Assembly (NCBI RefSeq): GCF_000272475.1
Contig: NZ_AKFJ01000012.1
Span: 82,351 to 146,350 of the forward strand
Origin: Novosphingobium sp. Rr 2-17
GTDB taxonomy: Bacteria > Pseudomonadota > Alphaproteobacteria > Sphingomonadales > Sphingomonadaceae
Length of the DNA: 64,000 nucleotides
Direction: 5' to 3'
Every line of letters begins with the position of its first letter. The stretch's first letter is position 1. Shown here piece by piece: positions 37,710-46,783 of the stretch. The position numbers and the translations under genes were made by a program. A model generated the notes under the pieces. That model saw nothing but the letters and a program-made list of their open reading frames with translations, was not told where the DNA came from and did not search any database.

Positions 37710-38431
37710 GCGCCAAACCCCTCGCCAGCGATACCGCCATGGTCTTGGCCGCAGGTCTGGGCAAACGCATGCGTCCACTGACTGCCGCCCAGCCCAAGCC
37801 GCTGGTGCGGGTGGCCGGTCGACCGTTGATCGACCATGCGCTGGATCGGCTGGGCAGTGCCGGCGTCGCCCATGCAGTCGTCAACGTTCATTACTTCGCA
37901 GACGCGCTGGAAGGGCACCTCAAGGCGCGCAAAACAGCGCCCAAGGTCGTGCTTTCGGACGAGCGTGACGTGCTGTTGGAAACGGGCGGCGGCATGGTCC
38001 GGGCAGCCTCGCTGCTGCCCGATCCGTTTTTCTGCCTGAACAGCGACAATATCTGGCTCGATGGCCCGTCGGACGTCTTTGCCGAGCTTTCTCAGGCCTG
38101 GGACCCCGCGCGCATGGACGCGCTGCTGTTGATGGTGCCGCACACCCGCGCGTGCAACTATCGGGGCGAGGGGGACTTCCACCTTGATCCCCAAGGCCTA
38201 GCCAGCCGTCGCCGACCGGGCCGCGTGGCGCCGTTTATCTACACGGGCATTCAACTCGTATCGCACCGCCTGCTGCGCGACGCACCGGAAGGGCCGTTCT
38301 CCACGAATTTGCTGTGGAGCCGCGCGATTGAGGAAGATCGGCTCTACGGCATTTCGCACCAGGGATTGTGGTTCGAAGTGGGTGAGCCTGGGGCGATCCG
38401 TCCGACCGAGGAATGGCTGACGCGTGCCTGA
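37706..38431 (+). CDS. murU: MurU-like N-acetylmuramate-1-phosphate uridylyltransferase
   Basis: A 241-residue sugar-phosphate nucleotidyltransferase. The signature AMVLAAGLGKRMRPLTAAQPKPL binds the nucleotide, ETGGGMVRA follows, and the metal-binding Asp is in FCLNSDN. The short length (no C-terminal hexapeptide domain) matches MurU rather than GlmU or mannose-1-phosphate guanylyltransferases. Next to AmgK it would make UDP-MurNAc in peptidoglycan recycling. Its end overlaps the addB start by eight bases. Confidence 0.87.
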   Translation: MSAKPLASDTAMVLAAGLGKRMRPLTAAQPKPLVRVAGRPLIDHALDRLGSAGVAHAVVNVHYFADALEGHLKARKTAPKVVLSDERDVLLETGGGMVRAASLLPDPFFCLNSDNIWLDGPSDVFAELSQAWDPARMDALLLMVPHTRACNYRGEGDFHLDPQGLASRRRPGRVAPFIYTGIQLVSHRLLRDAPEGPFSTNLLWSRAIEEDRLYGISHQGLWFEVGEPGAIRPTEEWLTRA

Positions 38432-41402
38432 AAGGGCCGGGCCGAACGTCTACTCGATCGCTGCCCATCGCGGCTTCGCTGATGCGCTGGTGGCGGGCTT
38501 GGTGCCGCGCTATTCCAATGGAGACTTGGGGCTCGCCCGGCTGACGCTGCTGTTGCCCAGCCTGCGCGCGGTGCGGACTGTCACCGAGGCGTTCGTGCGC
38601 CAGTCCGGCACCGGGCTGCTGCTGCCGCGTATGACCGTGGTGGGTGGGCTCGATCTCGATGAGACCCTGGGCCCATCGCTCGATCCGCTCGGCGCTGCTG
38701 ACATTGCTCCCGCCGCTGATCCCACCCGGCGCTGGTTGCGGCTGGCGCATTACTTGCGCGAGGTGGAAGGCGATGCTGCCGGCAAAGGCGCGGCACTCCT
38801 GCGCCGGGCCTGGGAAATCGGGCGCACCATGGACCGCCTGCTGGTGGAGGGCATTGCCCCGATTGACCTGCTTTCGGACGAGGTGATCGCGATCGTCGGC
38901 GATCTGGCCGGGCACTGGCGCGACAATACGCGCAATTTCCTGATGGTGCAGCAGTACTGGATCGCTGAACTTTCGACGCGCGGCGAGATCGACGCGCCCG
39001 AGCGCCGCAATCGGCTGTTCGAGCATGCGGCCAAAGCCTGGAAGGCAGCGCCGCCCGCGCACCCGATCGTGGCTGTCGGTATCACCAGCGCATCGCCCTC
39101 GCTGGCGCGGTTGCTGCGCGTGGTGAGCGAACTGGATCGCTGCGCCGTAATTCTGCCCGACCTCGATTTGGAACTGGACGCGGAGGTCTGGGACGAACTC
39201 GGCACGGCGGGCGTGCCCGTGGAACCTGGCGATCCGCCGTTCGGTCGCGGTGATGCGGCCACCCATCCGCAGTATCACTTGAAGCTCCTGCTCAACCGCA
39301 TGGGTGTGAACCGCGACGAAGTGCAGCGCTGGCATCGCTCCGGCGCAGGCGCGGCGCCGCCTGAGCGCAGCCGGGCGATTTCGAACTTGTTCCTGCCGCC
39401 GCAAGCCTCGGCGCGCTGGGTGGACTTGCCTGCCGCCGCGCGCCGACTGGCCGGGGTGCGCTTGCTGGAGTGCCGCCATCCGGGCGAAGAGGCGCAGGCG
39501 CTGGCGATCCTGATTCGTCAAGCATTGGAAGTGCCCGAGCGCCGCGTTGCGCTGATTACGCCCGACCGTGGGCTGGCGGGAAGAATTGTCGCGCATTTGC
39601 GGCGCTGGGGGATCGAGGCGGACGATACCGCCGGTCGCCCGCTGCCGCAGACGGCGGCTGGCCGCGTGCTGCTGCTGCTGGCGCAAGTGCTGGCCGAGCA
39701 AGTGGCGCCCGTCCCGCTAATTGCGCTGCTGGTGCATCCGCTCGCCGGGGCGGGCGTGGGCAGGGCTACGTGGTTGGAGAATGCCCGCCGCCTCGATCTC
39801 AAGTTGCGGGGCCCGCGTCCGGGCGTGGGGCTGGAGACGATCGCCGGTATCGTCCGGGGTACACGCATCGAGCCGTGGTGGGCCGGGGTGGAAGCGATCC
39901 TCGCCCCGCTGTTCACGCTGGCCGAGGGCGAGCCGCTCGAAGCGATCGTGGGCGCGCTGGGCGAGGCTGCCGAGGCATTATGCGGCGAAGACTTGTGGGC
40001 TGGCCCGGATGGGCGGGCGCTGGCGGCATTCATCGAGGAACTGCGCGGCGCGGCGCATGATGCGGGCACGCTGCTCGATCCGCGTGAGGCTCATGCGGTG
40101 CTGCGCGACGCGATGGAGCGGGTTGCCGTGCGGCCGCCGTGGGGCGGCCACCCGCGCGTTGCGATCTACGGCTTGCTGGAAGCGCGAATGAGCCGTGCCG
40201 ATCTGGTGCTGTGCAGCGGCCTTACGGAAGGATCGTGGCCGGCGAGCCCATCGCAGGATTCGCTGCTGCCACCCGCCGTTCTGCGGGCGCTAGGCGTGCC
40301 GGGCGCGGACTTTCGCATCGGCTTGTCCGCGCATGACCTTGCCGCCGCGCTCGGGGCGCCTGAAGTGGTGCTGAGTTGGGCGCAGCGCGACGATGCTGGC
40401 CCGGTCATCCCGTCGCGCTTCGTGCTGCGTGTGCGCGCGATGCTGGGCGATCAGCTTGATCGGCATCTTGAGGTGAACGCGCTCACCCTTGCCCGCCTGA
40501 TCGACGATGCCGCGCCGGTTGCCGCTCACCCCCGCCCGCATCCGATGCCCGATGCCGACCAGCGCCGCGTCGATGTCCCCGTCACCGGGCTCGACCGGCT
40601 GCGCGGCGATCCGTATCAATTCTACGCCAGCGCTATTTTGCGCCTGCGGAGCCTGGACGGCCTCGATGCGGAGCCCAGCGCGGCGTGGAAGGGCGAGGTC
40701 GCGCACCTTGTCATGCAGCGCTGGCACGAGGCGGGCGAGCCAGCAGGGCAGTTGCACGCCATCGCTCAGGACGTGCTGGTCGAGAAGAATGCTCACCCCC
40801 TGATGCGGGTGCTGTGGTGGCCGCGTCTTTCGGCGGCGCTGGAAACGTTCGAGGGGATGATTCTTGCCGCCAAGGCCGATGGCCGGCGCGTGGCGGCGGT
40901 GGAAGCGCGCGGCGAATGGCGCCATCGTGGCATCCGCATTCATGGCCGTGCCGACCGCATCGACGTGCTGCCCGATGGCAAGCTGGCGGTGGTGGATTAC
41001 AAGACCGGCCAGCCACCCAGCGGATCGCGGGGGCAGGAAGGCTTTGCGCTGCAGCTCGGGCTGATCGCCTTGATCGCGCAGGCGAACGGCTTCGACGAGG
41101 TGGCGGCTGAGGCGAACGCCTTTGAATACTGGTCGATGGCCAAGGACACCGACGGCACGATGGGCTATGTCTTCGAGCCAGTGCTGGAAGGCCGCAAGAA
41201 GTCTGGCATCCCGCGCGAGGACTTTCTTCCCGAAACCCGCCGCTATCTGGACGATGCGCTCGACCGGTGGATTCTGGGTGACGAACCTTTCACCGCCCGG
41301 CTCAATCCGGAATTGGGCAGCTACGCCGATTACGATCAACTCATGCGGCTGGACGAGTGGATCGCAACGCTGGGCAACAAGCGTGAGGAAGGCGCGGCAT
41401 GA
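38424..41402 (+). CDS. addB: Double-strand-break repair protein AddB
   Basis: A 992-residue subunit of the AddAB helicase-nuclease that resects double-strand breaks to load RecA, the alphaproteobacterial counterpart of RecBCD. It has an inactive helicase-like N-terminal part (LLLPSLRAVRTVTEAFV and PRMTVVGGLD). The C-terminal PD-(D/E)XK nuclease domain has RADRIDVLPDGKLAVVDYKTG, about residues 840-865. It starts at GTG 38424 inside the murU end, and its stop overlaps addA. Length fits the alphaproteobacterial AddB family, which lacks the CxxC iron-sulfur set of the firmicute protein. Confidence 0.93.
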   Translation: MPERAGPNVYSIAAHRGFADALVAGLVPRYSNGDLGLARLTLLLPSLRAVRTVTEAFVRQSGTGLLLPRMTVVGGLDLDETLGPSLDPLGAADIAPAADPTRRWLRLAHYLREVEGDAAGKGAALLRRAWEIGRTMDRLLVEGIAPIDLLSDEVIAIVGDLAGHWRDNTRNFLMVQQYWIAELSTRGEIDAPERRNRLFEHAAKAWKAAPPAHPIVAVGITSASPSLARLLRVVSELDRCAVILPDLDLELDAEVWDELGTAGVPVEPGDPPFGRGDAATHPQYHLKLLLNRMGVNRDEVQRWHRSGAGAAPPERSRAISNLFLPPQASARWVDLPAAARRLAGVRLLECRHPGEEAQALAILIRQALEVPERRVALITPDRGLAGRIVAHLRRWGIEADDTAGRPLPQTAAGRVLLLLAQVLAEQVAPVPLIALLVHPLAGAGVGRATWLENARRLDLKLRGPRPGVGLETIAGIVRGTRIEPWWAGVEAILAPLFTLAEGEPLEAIVGALGEAAEALCGEDLWAGPDGRALAAFIEELRGAAHDAGTLLDPREAHAVLRDAMERVAVRPPWGGHPRVAIYGLLEARMSRADLVLCSGLTEGSWPASPSQDSLLPPAVLRALGVPGADFRIGLSAHDLAAALGAPEVVLSWAQRDDAGPVIPSRFVLRVRAMLGDQLDRHLEVNALTLARLIDDAAPVAAHPRPHPMPDADQRRVDVPVTGLDRLRGDPYQFYASAILRLRSLDGLDAEPSAAWKGEVAHLVMQRWHEAGEPAGQLHAIAQDVLVEKNAHPLMRVLWWPRLSAALETFEGMILAAKADGRRVAAVEARGEWRHRGIRIHGRADRIDVLPDGKLAVVDYKTGQPPSGSRGQEGFALQLGLIALIAQANGFDEVAAEANAFEYWSMAKDTDGTMGYVFEPVLEGRKKSGIPREDFLPETRRYLDDALDRWILGDEPFTARLNPELGSYADYDQLMRLDEWIATLGNKREEGAA

Positions 41403-44400
41403 GCGAGCCTGCAACCGTCCATCCGCTTCACGGCAATCAGATGCGCGCGGTCGATCCGCAGGAGACGGTGTGGCTGTCCGCCTCGGCGGGCACGGGCAAG
41501 ACGCAAGTGCTTTCCAGCCGGGTGCTGCGACTATTGCTGCAGCCCGGCGTCGAGCCATCGCAGATCCTGTGCCTGACGTTCACCAAGGCCGGCGCGACCG
41601 AAATGGCCGCGCGGATCAACGGCACCCTGGCCGAATGGGTGCGGTTGGGCGACGTGCCATTGTTCCAGCGGCTCGACGCGATCGGCGCACCCGCCGATCC
41701 CGCGACGATCGCGCGGGCGCGCACGTTGTTTGCCGCCGTGCTCGATTGTCCGGGTGGCGGCCTACGCATCGATACCATCCACGCCTTTTCGCAGTGGCTG
41801 CTGGCGACGTTCCCGCTGGAGGCAGATCTTGTTCCCGGCAGCCGCCCGATGGAGGATCGCGAGCGCGAATTGCTCGCCCGGCAAGTGCTGGCGGACTTGC
41901 TGGTATCTGCACAAGGCGATCCGCTGGGCGATCCCGCGCTGCTCAAGGCCGTGGAAGTGCTCTCGCTGCGCCACGGGCCGGACGCGGTGGTCGCGTTCCT
42001 GCTGCGCTGCGCCAATGCACGCGATGCATGGTTCGGGCCGGGAAGCTGGCAGGCGGGCGACATGCGCGCCAATGTGCTGCGGCTGATCGGCTTGCCGCCG
42101 GAAGCGGATGCGGACTGGCTGGCGGAGATGTGCACGGACGCGGCGTTCGACGTCGCCTCGCTACGGCACTGCATGGATGTGAACCATCGCTGGGGCACCA
42201 AGACGGGCCTTGCGGCAGTCGATGCGATCAGCGAATGGCTGCTGGGCGATCCGGCGCAGCGCTTTTCCGGGATAGCAGCGCTGGCCGGCGTGTTCCTGAC
42301 CAAAACCGGAAGTCCGCGCGCCAGTGCGTCGCAGGAAAAGCTGGACCCGGCCTATCCCGACTATCGCGACCGCGTGATCGAGCGGATCGCTGCGATTACT
42401 TCCGCTAAGGCGCTGCTGGAGCTGGCGGATCGCTTGGTGCCAGCGCTGCGATTGGGTCGTGCTTTCGCATTGGCGTGGGATGAGGCGAAGCAGCGCGAAG
42501 GACTAATCGACTTCGACGACCAGATCCGCCGCGCCGCATCTTTGCTGGGCGACAAGGAGCAGGCGGACTGGATCCGCTACAAGCTGGATCGCCGCTTCGA
42601 TCACATCATGGTGGACGAGGCGCAGGACACCAATGCCCAGCAGTGGGCGATCATCCTGGCCATGGCGAGCGAGTTCTGGGCAGGGCTGGGCCAACGCGCC
42701 GACCTGATGCGCACCCTCTTCGTGGTGGGCGATTACAAGCAGGCGATCTTCCGCTTCCAGGGCACCAGCCCTGAGAATTTCCGTCGCGCCGCCGAGCGGG
42801 TCCGGCGCGATATGCACCAGGCGGCTCAGAACGCCGAGTTGCTGCGCACCAATCACAGCCCGCGCCGCTTGCTGGAATTGGGGCTCGACCGCTCGTTCCG
42901 CACTGCCCAGCACGTGCTCGATTTCGTGGACGATGCGATTGCCGGCGTCGGCCATGAAAGCTTCGGCCTGGATCGCCCGCCAGAGCGGCACGTCGGACAG
43001 GACCGTCCGGGCTATGTCGCGCTGTGGAAGCCGGTGAGCGCATTCTCCGATATCGAGGACGATCTGTCCGAGGATGAGGAAGGCACCAGCCCGGACTGGC
43101 TGTCTCGCCCCGACCGCCAGATGGCAGAACGCATCGCCTTGCAAGTCAGCGAATGGCTGGACGAAGGCGGGCCGGGCCTCGCGTTGGCCAAGGGCACGCC
43201 GCGCAGGGCCGAGGCAGGGGACGTGATGGTGCTGGTGCGCCAGCGCAAGGAACTCGCCAGCCTGATCGTCGCGCGGCTTCATGCTGCGGGAGTTCCGGTG
43301 GCGGGCGTCGATCGCTTGCGGCTGGGTGCGCCGCTGGCGGTGAAGGACTTGGTGGCGGCGCTGCGCTTTGCGGTGCAGCCGCTCGACGACTTGAACCTGG
43401 CCGCGCTGCTGGTTTCGCCGTTGGTGGGCTGGAGCCAGGAGCAACTGCTGCGCCACGCCTGGCGCGAGCCGCGCCTGCGGCTGTGGGAGCATTTGCGCGC
43501 CTCCACCGATCCCGAAGTCGGCGCCGTGCTGATCCAGCTTGGCGGATTGCTCACCCGCGCTGATTTCGAGATGCCCCACGAAACGCTGCATTGGCTGCTG
43601 GTCGGCCCGTGGCAGGGGCGGCGGCGGCTGGTGGCGCGGTTGGGATCGGAGGCGAACGATCCGATCGACGAATTGATCAATGCCGCGCGCGCCTATGTCG
43701 TTACCGATACGCCCAGCCTCGCCGGCTTCCTCTCCTGGTTCGATGCCGGGGATGGCGAGCTGAAACGCGAGGCCGATGCGGCGTCCGGGCTGGTGCGGGT
43801 GATGACGGTGCATGGCTCGAAGGGGTTGCAGGCGCCAATCGTCATCCTGGCCGATGCGGCCGGCAATCCCGACAACGCGCGCGATCGTGGGCTCGACTTG
43901 CCTGATCCCGCCAACGAAGACCGCACGATCCCGCTGCCGCCGTTGGGCAAAGCGGAAAAGCAGGGGCGCATTGCCGCCAAGATCGAGGCGGATCGCCTGG
44001 CGGACGAGCAGGAATACTGGCGCTTGCTCTACGTCGCGATGACGCGGGCGGAAGAGTGCTTGTTCGTCGGCGGTGCGCTGACCTCGCGCGACAAGGGCGA
44101 GCCTAGTCCCAAAAGCTGGTACGCCCGCCTGCGCGCGCTGTTCGCGCCCGAGGCGGAGGTGGCCGACTCGATCTGGGGCGCACGGTATGAGCATGGTGCT
44201 TTGCCGCCGCCGGTGCCGGTCACTCCCAAGGCCCTGACGCTGCCCTTGCGCGATCCGCTGCCGCCCTGGCTGGAGCGGGCGCCTGCCGCCGAGCCACGCC
44301 CCCCGCGCCCGCTCGCGCCGTCGTCGCTGGGTGAGGAGGATGCCCCCGATCCGCCATTCCCGCCCGGTTCGGGGCGAGAGGCCGCACGGCGCGGTACCTT

Positions 44401-44890
44401 GATCCACCGCTTGCTGGAGCGGCTTCCCGATGTCTCCCCCGATGCGCGCGATGCGGCAGGAGAGGCGTGGCTGGCGCGCCATGCTTTCGACATGTCCGAG
44501 ACCGATCGCAGCGCGCTGCTGGCCGGCGCTCTGGCGGTGATCGGCAATCCCGAATGGGCGGACTTGTTCGCGCCGGGAAGCCTGGCTGAAGTGCCGCTGG
44601 CGGCGGTGGTCGGCGGCCAAGTGATCTCCGGCACGATCGACCGTCTGGTGGTGACACCGACGCACGTGCGGCTGGTGGACTACAAAACCGCGCGCCGTCC
44701 TCCCGCCTCGCTGGAGGAGATGCCCAAGGGAGTGCTGCGCCAGATGGGCGCTTATGCGGCCGCGCTGCAAGCGACGTTCCCCGGTCGCGCGGTGGAAGTG
44801 GCCGTGCTCTACACCGCCACGCCGCGGCTGATCGTGGTGCCGGGCGATGTGCTGGCGGACTATAAGCCGACCTTGGCGGCATCGCAGTAA
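41399..44890 (+). CDS. addA: Double-strand-break repair helicase AddA
   Basis: A 1163-residue UvrD-family helicase and nuclease. Walker A (motif I) is SASAGTGKTQVLSSR, motif Ia LCLTFTKAGATEMAARI, motif II HIMVDEAQDTN and motif III VGDYKQAIFRFQG. VMTVHGSKGLQAPIV is motif V, and LLYVAMTRAEECLF is motif VI. The C-terminal RecB-like nuclease is marked by RRGTLIHRLLERLP and VRLVDYKTARRPP. It overlaps addB by four bases, so the pair is made together. It moves on 3'-5' DNA and cuts until it meets a Chi-like sequence. Confidence 0.96.
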   Translation: MSEPATVHPLHGNQMRAVDPQETVWLSASAGTGKTQVLSSRVLRLLLQPGVEPSQILCLTFTKAGATEMAARINGTLAEWVRLGDVPLFQRLDAIGAPADPATIARARTLFAAVLDCPGGGLRIDTIHAFSQWLLATFPLEADLVPGSRPMEDRERELLARQVLADLLVSAQGDPLGDPALLKAVEVLSLRHGPDAVVAFLLRCANARDAWFGPGSWQAGDMRANVLRLIGLPPEADADWLAEMCTDAAFDVASLRHCMDVNHRWGTKTGLAAVDAISEWLLGDPAQRFSGIAALAGVFLTKTGSPRASASQEKLDPAYPDYRDRVIERIAAITSAKALLELADRLVPALRLGRAFALAWDEAKQREGLIDFDDQIRRAASLLGDKEQADWIRYKLDRRFDHIMVDEAQDTNAQQWAIILAMASEFWAGLGQRADLMRTLFVVGDYKQAIFRFQGTSPENFRRAAERVRRDMHQAAQNAELLRTNHSPRRLLELGLDRSFRTAQHVLDFVDDAIAGVGHESFGLDRPPERHVGQDRPGYVALWKPVSAFSDIEDDLSEDEEGTSPDWLSRPDRQMAERIALQVSEWLDEGGPGLALAKGTPRRAEAGDVMVLVRQRKELASLIVARLHAAGVPVAGVDRLRLGAPLAVKDLVAALRFAVQPLDDLNLAALLVSPLVGWSQEQLLRHAWREPRLRLWEHLRASTDPEVGAVLIQLGGLLTRADFEMPHETLHWLLVGPWQGRRRLVARLGSEANDPIDELINAARAYVVTDTPSLAGFLSWFDAGDGELKREADAASGLVRVMTVHGSKGLQAPIVILADAAGNPDNARDRGLDLPDPANEDRTIPLPPLGKAEKQGRIAAKIEADRLADEQEYWRLLYVAMTRAEECLFVGGALTSRDKGEPSPKSWYARLRALFAPEAEVADSIWGARYEHGALPPPVPVTPKALTLPLRDPLPPWLERAPAAEPRPPRPLAPSSLGEEDAPDPPFPPGSGREAARRGTLIHRLLERLPDVSPDARDAAGEAWLARHAFDMSETDRSALLAGALAVIGNPEWADLFAPGSLAEVPLAAVVGGQVISGTIDRLVVTPTHVRLVDYKTARRPPASLEEMPKGVLRQMGAYAAALQATFPGRAVEVAVLYTATPRLIVVPGDVLADYKPTLAASQ

Positions 44891-44968
44891 AGCTTTACCG
44901 TAAGAGCCGTTGCGCCCAACCGTTTCGTCCCTAGATTGACATCCAATTCACGTTAGGAGTTTCCAGCC

Positions 44969-45289
44969 ATGCCCACCATTGCCGTCACCGATGCCAGCTT
45001 CGAAGACGACGTCCTGAAGTCCGACAAGCCGGTTCTGGTCGATTTCTGGGCGGACTGGTGCGGCCCGTGCAAGATGATCGGCCCGTCGCTGGAAGAAATC
45101 AGCGAAGAGCTGGGCGACAAGATCACGATCGCCAAGATGGACATCATGGCCAACACCGGCATTCCGGCGCAAGTCGGCGTCAAGTCGATCCCGCTGTTGA
45201 TCCTCTTCAAGGACGGCAAGCCGGTCGCGCAAAAGCTGGGCGCCGCACCCAAGAGTGCGCTCAAGGGCTGGATCGAAGGCGCGCTTTAA
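44969..45289 (+). CDS. trxA: Thioredoxin
   Basis: A 106-residue cytoplasmic thioredoxin with the active site WADWCGPCKMIGP. The cis-Pro is in VKSIPLLILFKDG. It reduces disulfides of many proteins, including peroxiredoxins. It follows addA with a 78-base gap that has room for its own promoter, and is preceded by AGGAG nine bases before the ATG. A strong terminator follows. Confidence 0.97.
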   Translation: MPTIAVTDASFEDDVLKSDKPVLVDFWADWCGPCKMIGPSLEEISEELGDKITIAKMDIMANTGIPAQVGVKSIPLLILFKDGKPVAQKLGAAPKSALKGWIEGAL

Positions 45290-45312
45290 GCCGCCTGTCC
45301 AAGTAAGCTACA

Positions 45313-45345
45313 AAATCCCCGCCGTTGATACCGGCGGGGATTTTT
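45313..45345 (+). terminator. Rho-independent terminator after trxA
   Basis: A perfect 12-bp stem (AAATCCCCGCCG with CGGCGGGGATTT, 45313-45324 and 45332-45343), a seven-base loop and a T-run to 45345. It lies 24 bases past the trxA stop and also faces the convergent phosphatase gene. Confidence 0.95.
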
Positions 45346-45353
45346 GATTGCGG

Positions 45354-46160
45354 TCAGATTGCCGCCAGGCGCTGGGCGAAGACATCCCACAACGCAGGGC
45401 TGGCGGCGGCGATCAGCCCCCGCTTTTCGTATTCATCCACGCGGTACTGTGAGCCGTCCGGTCGGCTGCAGCGTCCGCCAGCTTCGTTGAGGAACAGCGC
45501 GCCGGCGGCGTGGTCCCACGGCAGCGTGCGCTCGAAGACCGAAAGGTCGTTCACGCCCAGCACCAGGCGCGGATACTGTTCGGCAGCGCAGCGCGGGATA
45601 TCGACCAGGCGGTAGTGCGGAGCGACATGTTCCATCATCGCCGTGCGCCGCTCAGGATCGGCAAACAGCGTGGAGATCGCGGCCACCGGTGGGGCTTCCC
45701 CGGTTACTTGCGCTCCGATACGCTGTCCATCGATGAAAGCGCCGCCGCCCAGGTTCGTCTTGCAGAAGCGTCCGGTCAGGCAGTCGAGGATCCACCCGCC
45801 CAGGATTTCGCCCTTGTCGGCCAGGGCGACGAGCATGCCGAAGGGCGGCTTACCCGACGCGAAGTTGTTGGTGCCGTCCAGCGGATCGACGATCCAGCAC
45901 AAACGGTCCTTCAGCCGCTCCATCACCGAGGCATCGGCGTAGACCGCTTCCTCACCCACCACGTCGGCTTCGGGAAGCAGCGCCGCCAATTGTTCGGTCA
46001 GCATCGCTTCGCTTTCGCGGTCAGCAATGGTGACCATGTCGTCCGCCGCCTTCTCGACGATCTCGGCGGCGCTGAGCGTCTGGTAGCGCGGCACGATCGC
46101 TTGCGCGTTGACCTGGCGCATCACGGTTTCGACGGCGGTGTGGAGGGTTTGCGTAATCAT
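45354..46160 (-). CDS. Inositol monophosphatase-family phosphatase
   Basis: A 268-residue Mg-dependent phosphatase of the IMPase/FIG superfamily. The first metal motif is GEEAVYADAS (Glu), the second WIVDPLDGTNNFASG (Asp, Asp and Thr) and the third LPWDHAAGALFLNEAGG. Family members act on inositol phosphate, histidinol phosphate, PAP or sugar bisphosphates. Nothing here chooses among them, although a HisN role has been proposed for relatives of this shape. The start at 46160 overlaps the GST stop (ATGA); the longer frame is antisense-like read-through of GST. Confidence 0.85.
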   Translation of the reverse strand: MITQTLHTAVETVMRQVNAQAIVPRYQTLSAAEIVEKAADDMVTIADRESEAMLTEQLAALLPEADVVGEEAVYADASVMERLKDRLCWIVDPLDGTNNFASGKPPFGMLVALADKGEILGGWILDCLTGRFCKTNLGGGAFIDGQRIGAQVTGEAPPVAAISTLFADPERRTAMMEHVAPHYRLVDIPRCAAEQYPRLVLGVNDLSVFERTLPWDHAAGALFLNEAGGRCSRPDGSQYRVDEYEKRGLIAAASPALWDVFAQRLAAI

Positions 46161-46780
46161 GTCAGCGGGATCATCACATAAGAGGAGAAGCCGGGGCGGG
46201 TCTTGATCCGTTCGTACCAATCCGCCAGCGCGGGGAAGTCCGGCTTGGCGAAGGGCAGGCTGAACCAGGTGTAGGCGTAGACGCCCATCGGAATGTCGCC
46301 CACGCCGAAGCGGCTGCCCGACAGCCACGGTGTTTGCGCCAGATGGCGGTCGAGGATCGCCAACTGGCGAGCGCACGATGCCATGTCCCGCTCGATCGCG
46401 GGCATGTCCCATTCGGCTTGCGGCACCCGCGCCATGCTCAGGAACGGCAGGCGCTGGGCATCGGCAAAGGTGATCTGCCAATCCATCCAGCGATCCGCCA
46501 GCGCGCGGTCGATCGGATCGGATGGAAACCACGCCTCACCGCCATATTCCGCCGCCATGTACCGCAGGATCGCGTTCGATTCCCACAAGCAGACCTTGCC
46601 GTCCTCGATCATCGGCACCAGACGATTGGGGTTCTTGGCGAGGTATTCGTCGGTGTAGCCGAACGCCCCGCCGATGTCGTGGCGTTGCCAAGCCAGACCG
46701 AGTTCCTCGGCGAACCAGACGATCTTCTTGACGTTGTGCGAGTTCAGGCGGCCCCAGATCGTGAAGAACGGTTCTGCCAT
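46157..46780 (-). CDS. Glutathione S-transferase family protein
   Basis: A 207-residue cytosolic GST fold. The N-terminal thioredoxin-like domain holds RLNSHNVKKIVWFAEE, with a Ser/Asn active-site region, then RLVPMIEDG, with its cis-Pro, and WESNAILRYMA, which binds glutathione. The C-terminal helical domain includes WLSGSRFGVGDIPMGVYAY, the N-capping box. The substrate is unknown. It lies three bases downstream of argJ on the minus strand and is coupled to the phosphatase gene. Gor at 8654 would supply reduced glutathione. Confidence 0.92.
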   Translation of the reverse strand: MAEPFFTIWGRLNSHNVKKIVWFAEELGLAWQRHDIGGAFGYTDEYLAKNPNRLVPMIEDGKVCLWESNAILRYMAAEYGGEAWFPSDPIDRALADRWMDWQITFADAQRLPFLSMARVPQAEWDMPAIERDMASCARQLAILDRHLAQTPWLSGSRFGVGDIPMGVYAYTWFSLPFAKPDFPALADWYERIKTRPGFSSYVMIPLT

Positions 46781-46783
46781 CGC

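Noticed and set aside
42503..44770. A 755-codon minus-strand open frame opposite addA
   Set aside because: Same cause: addA has complete helicase and nuclease motifs on the plus strand, and the opposite frame is compositionally odd and motif-free.
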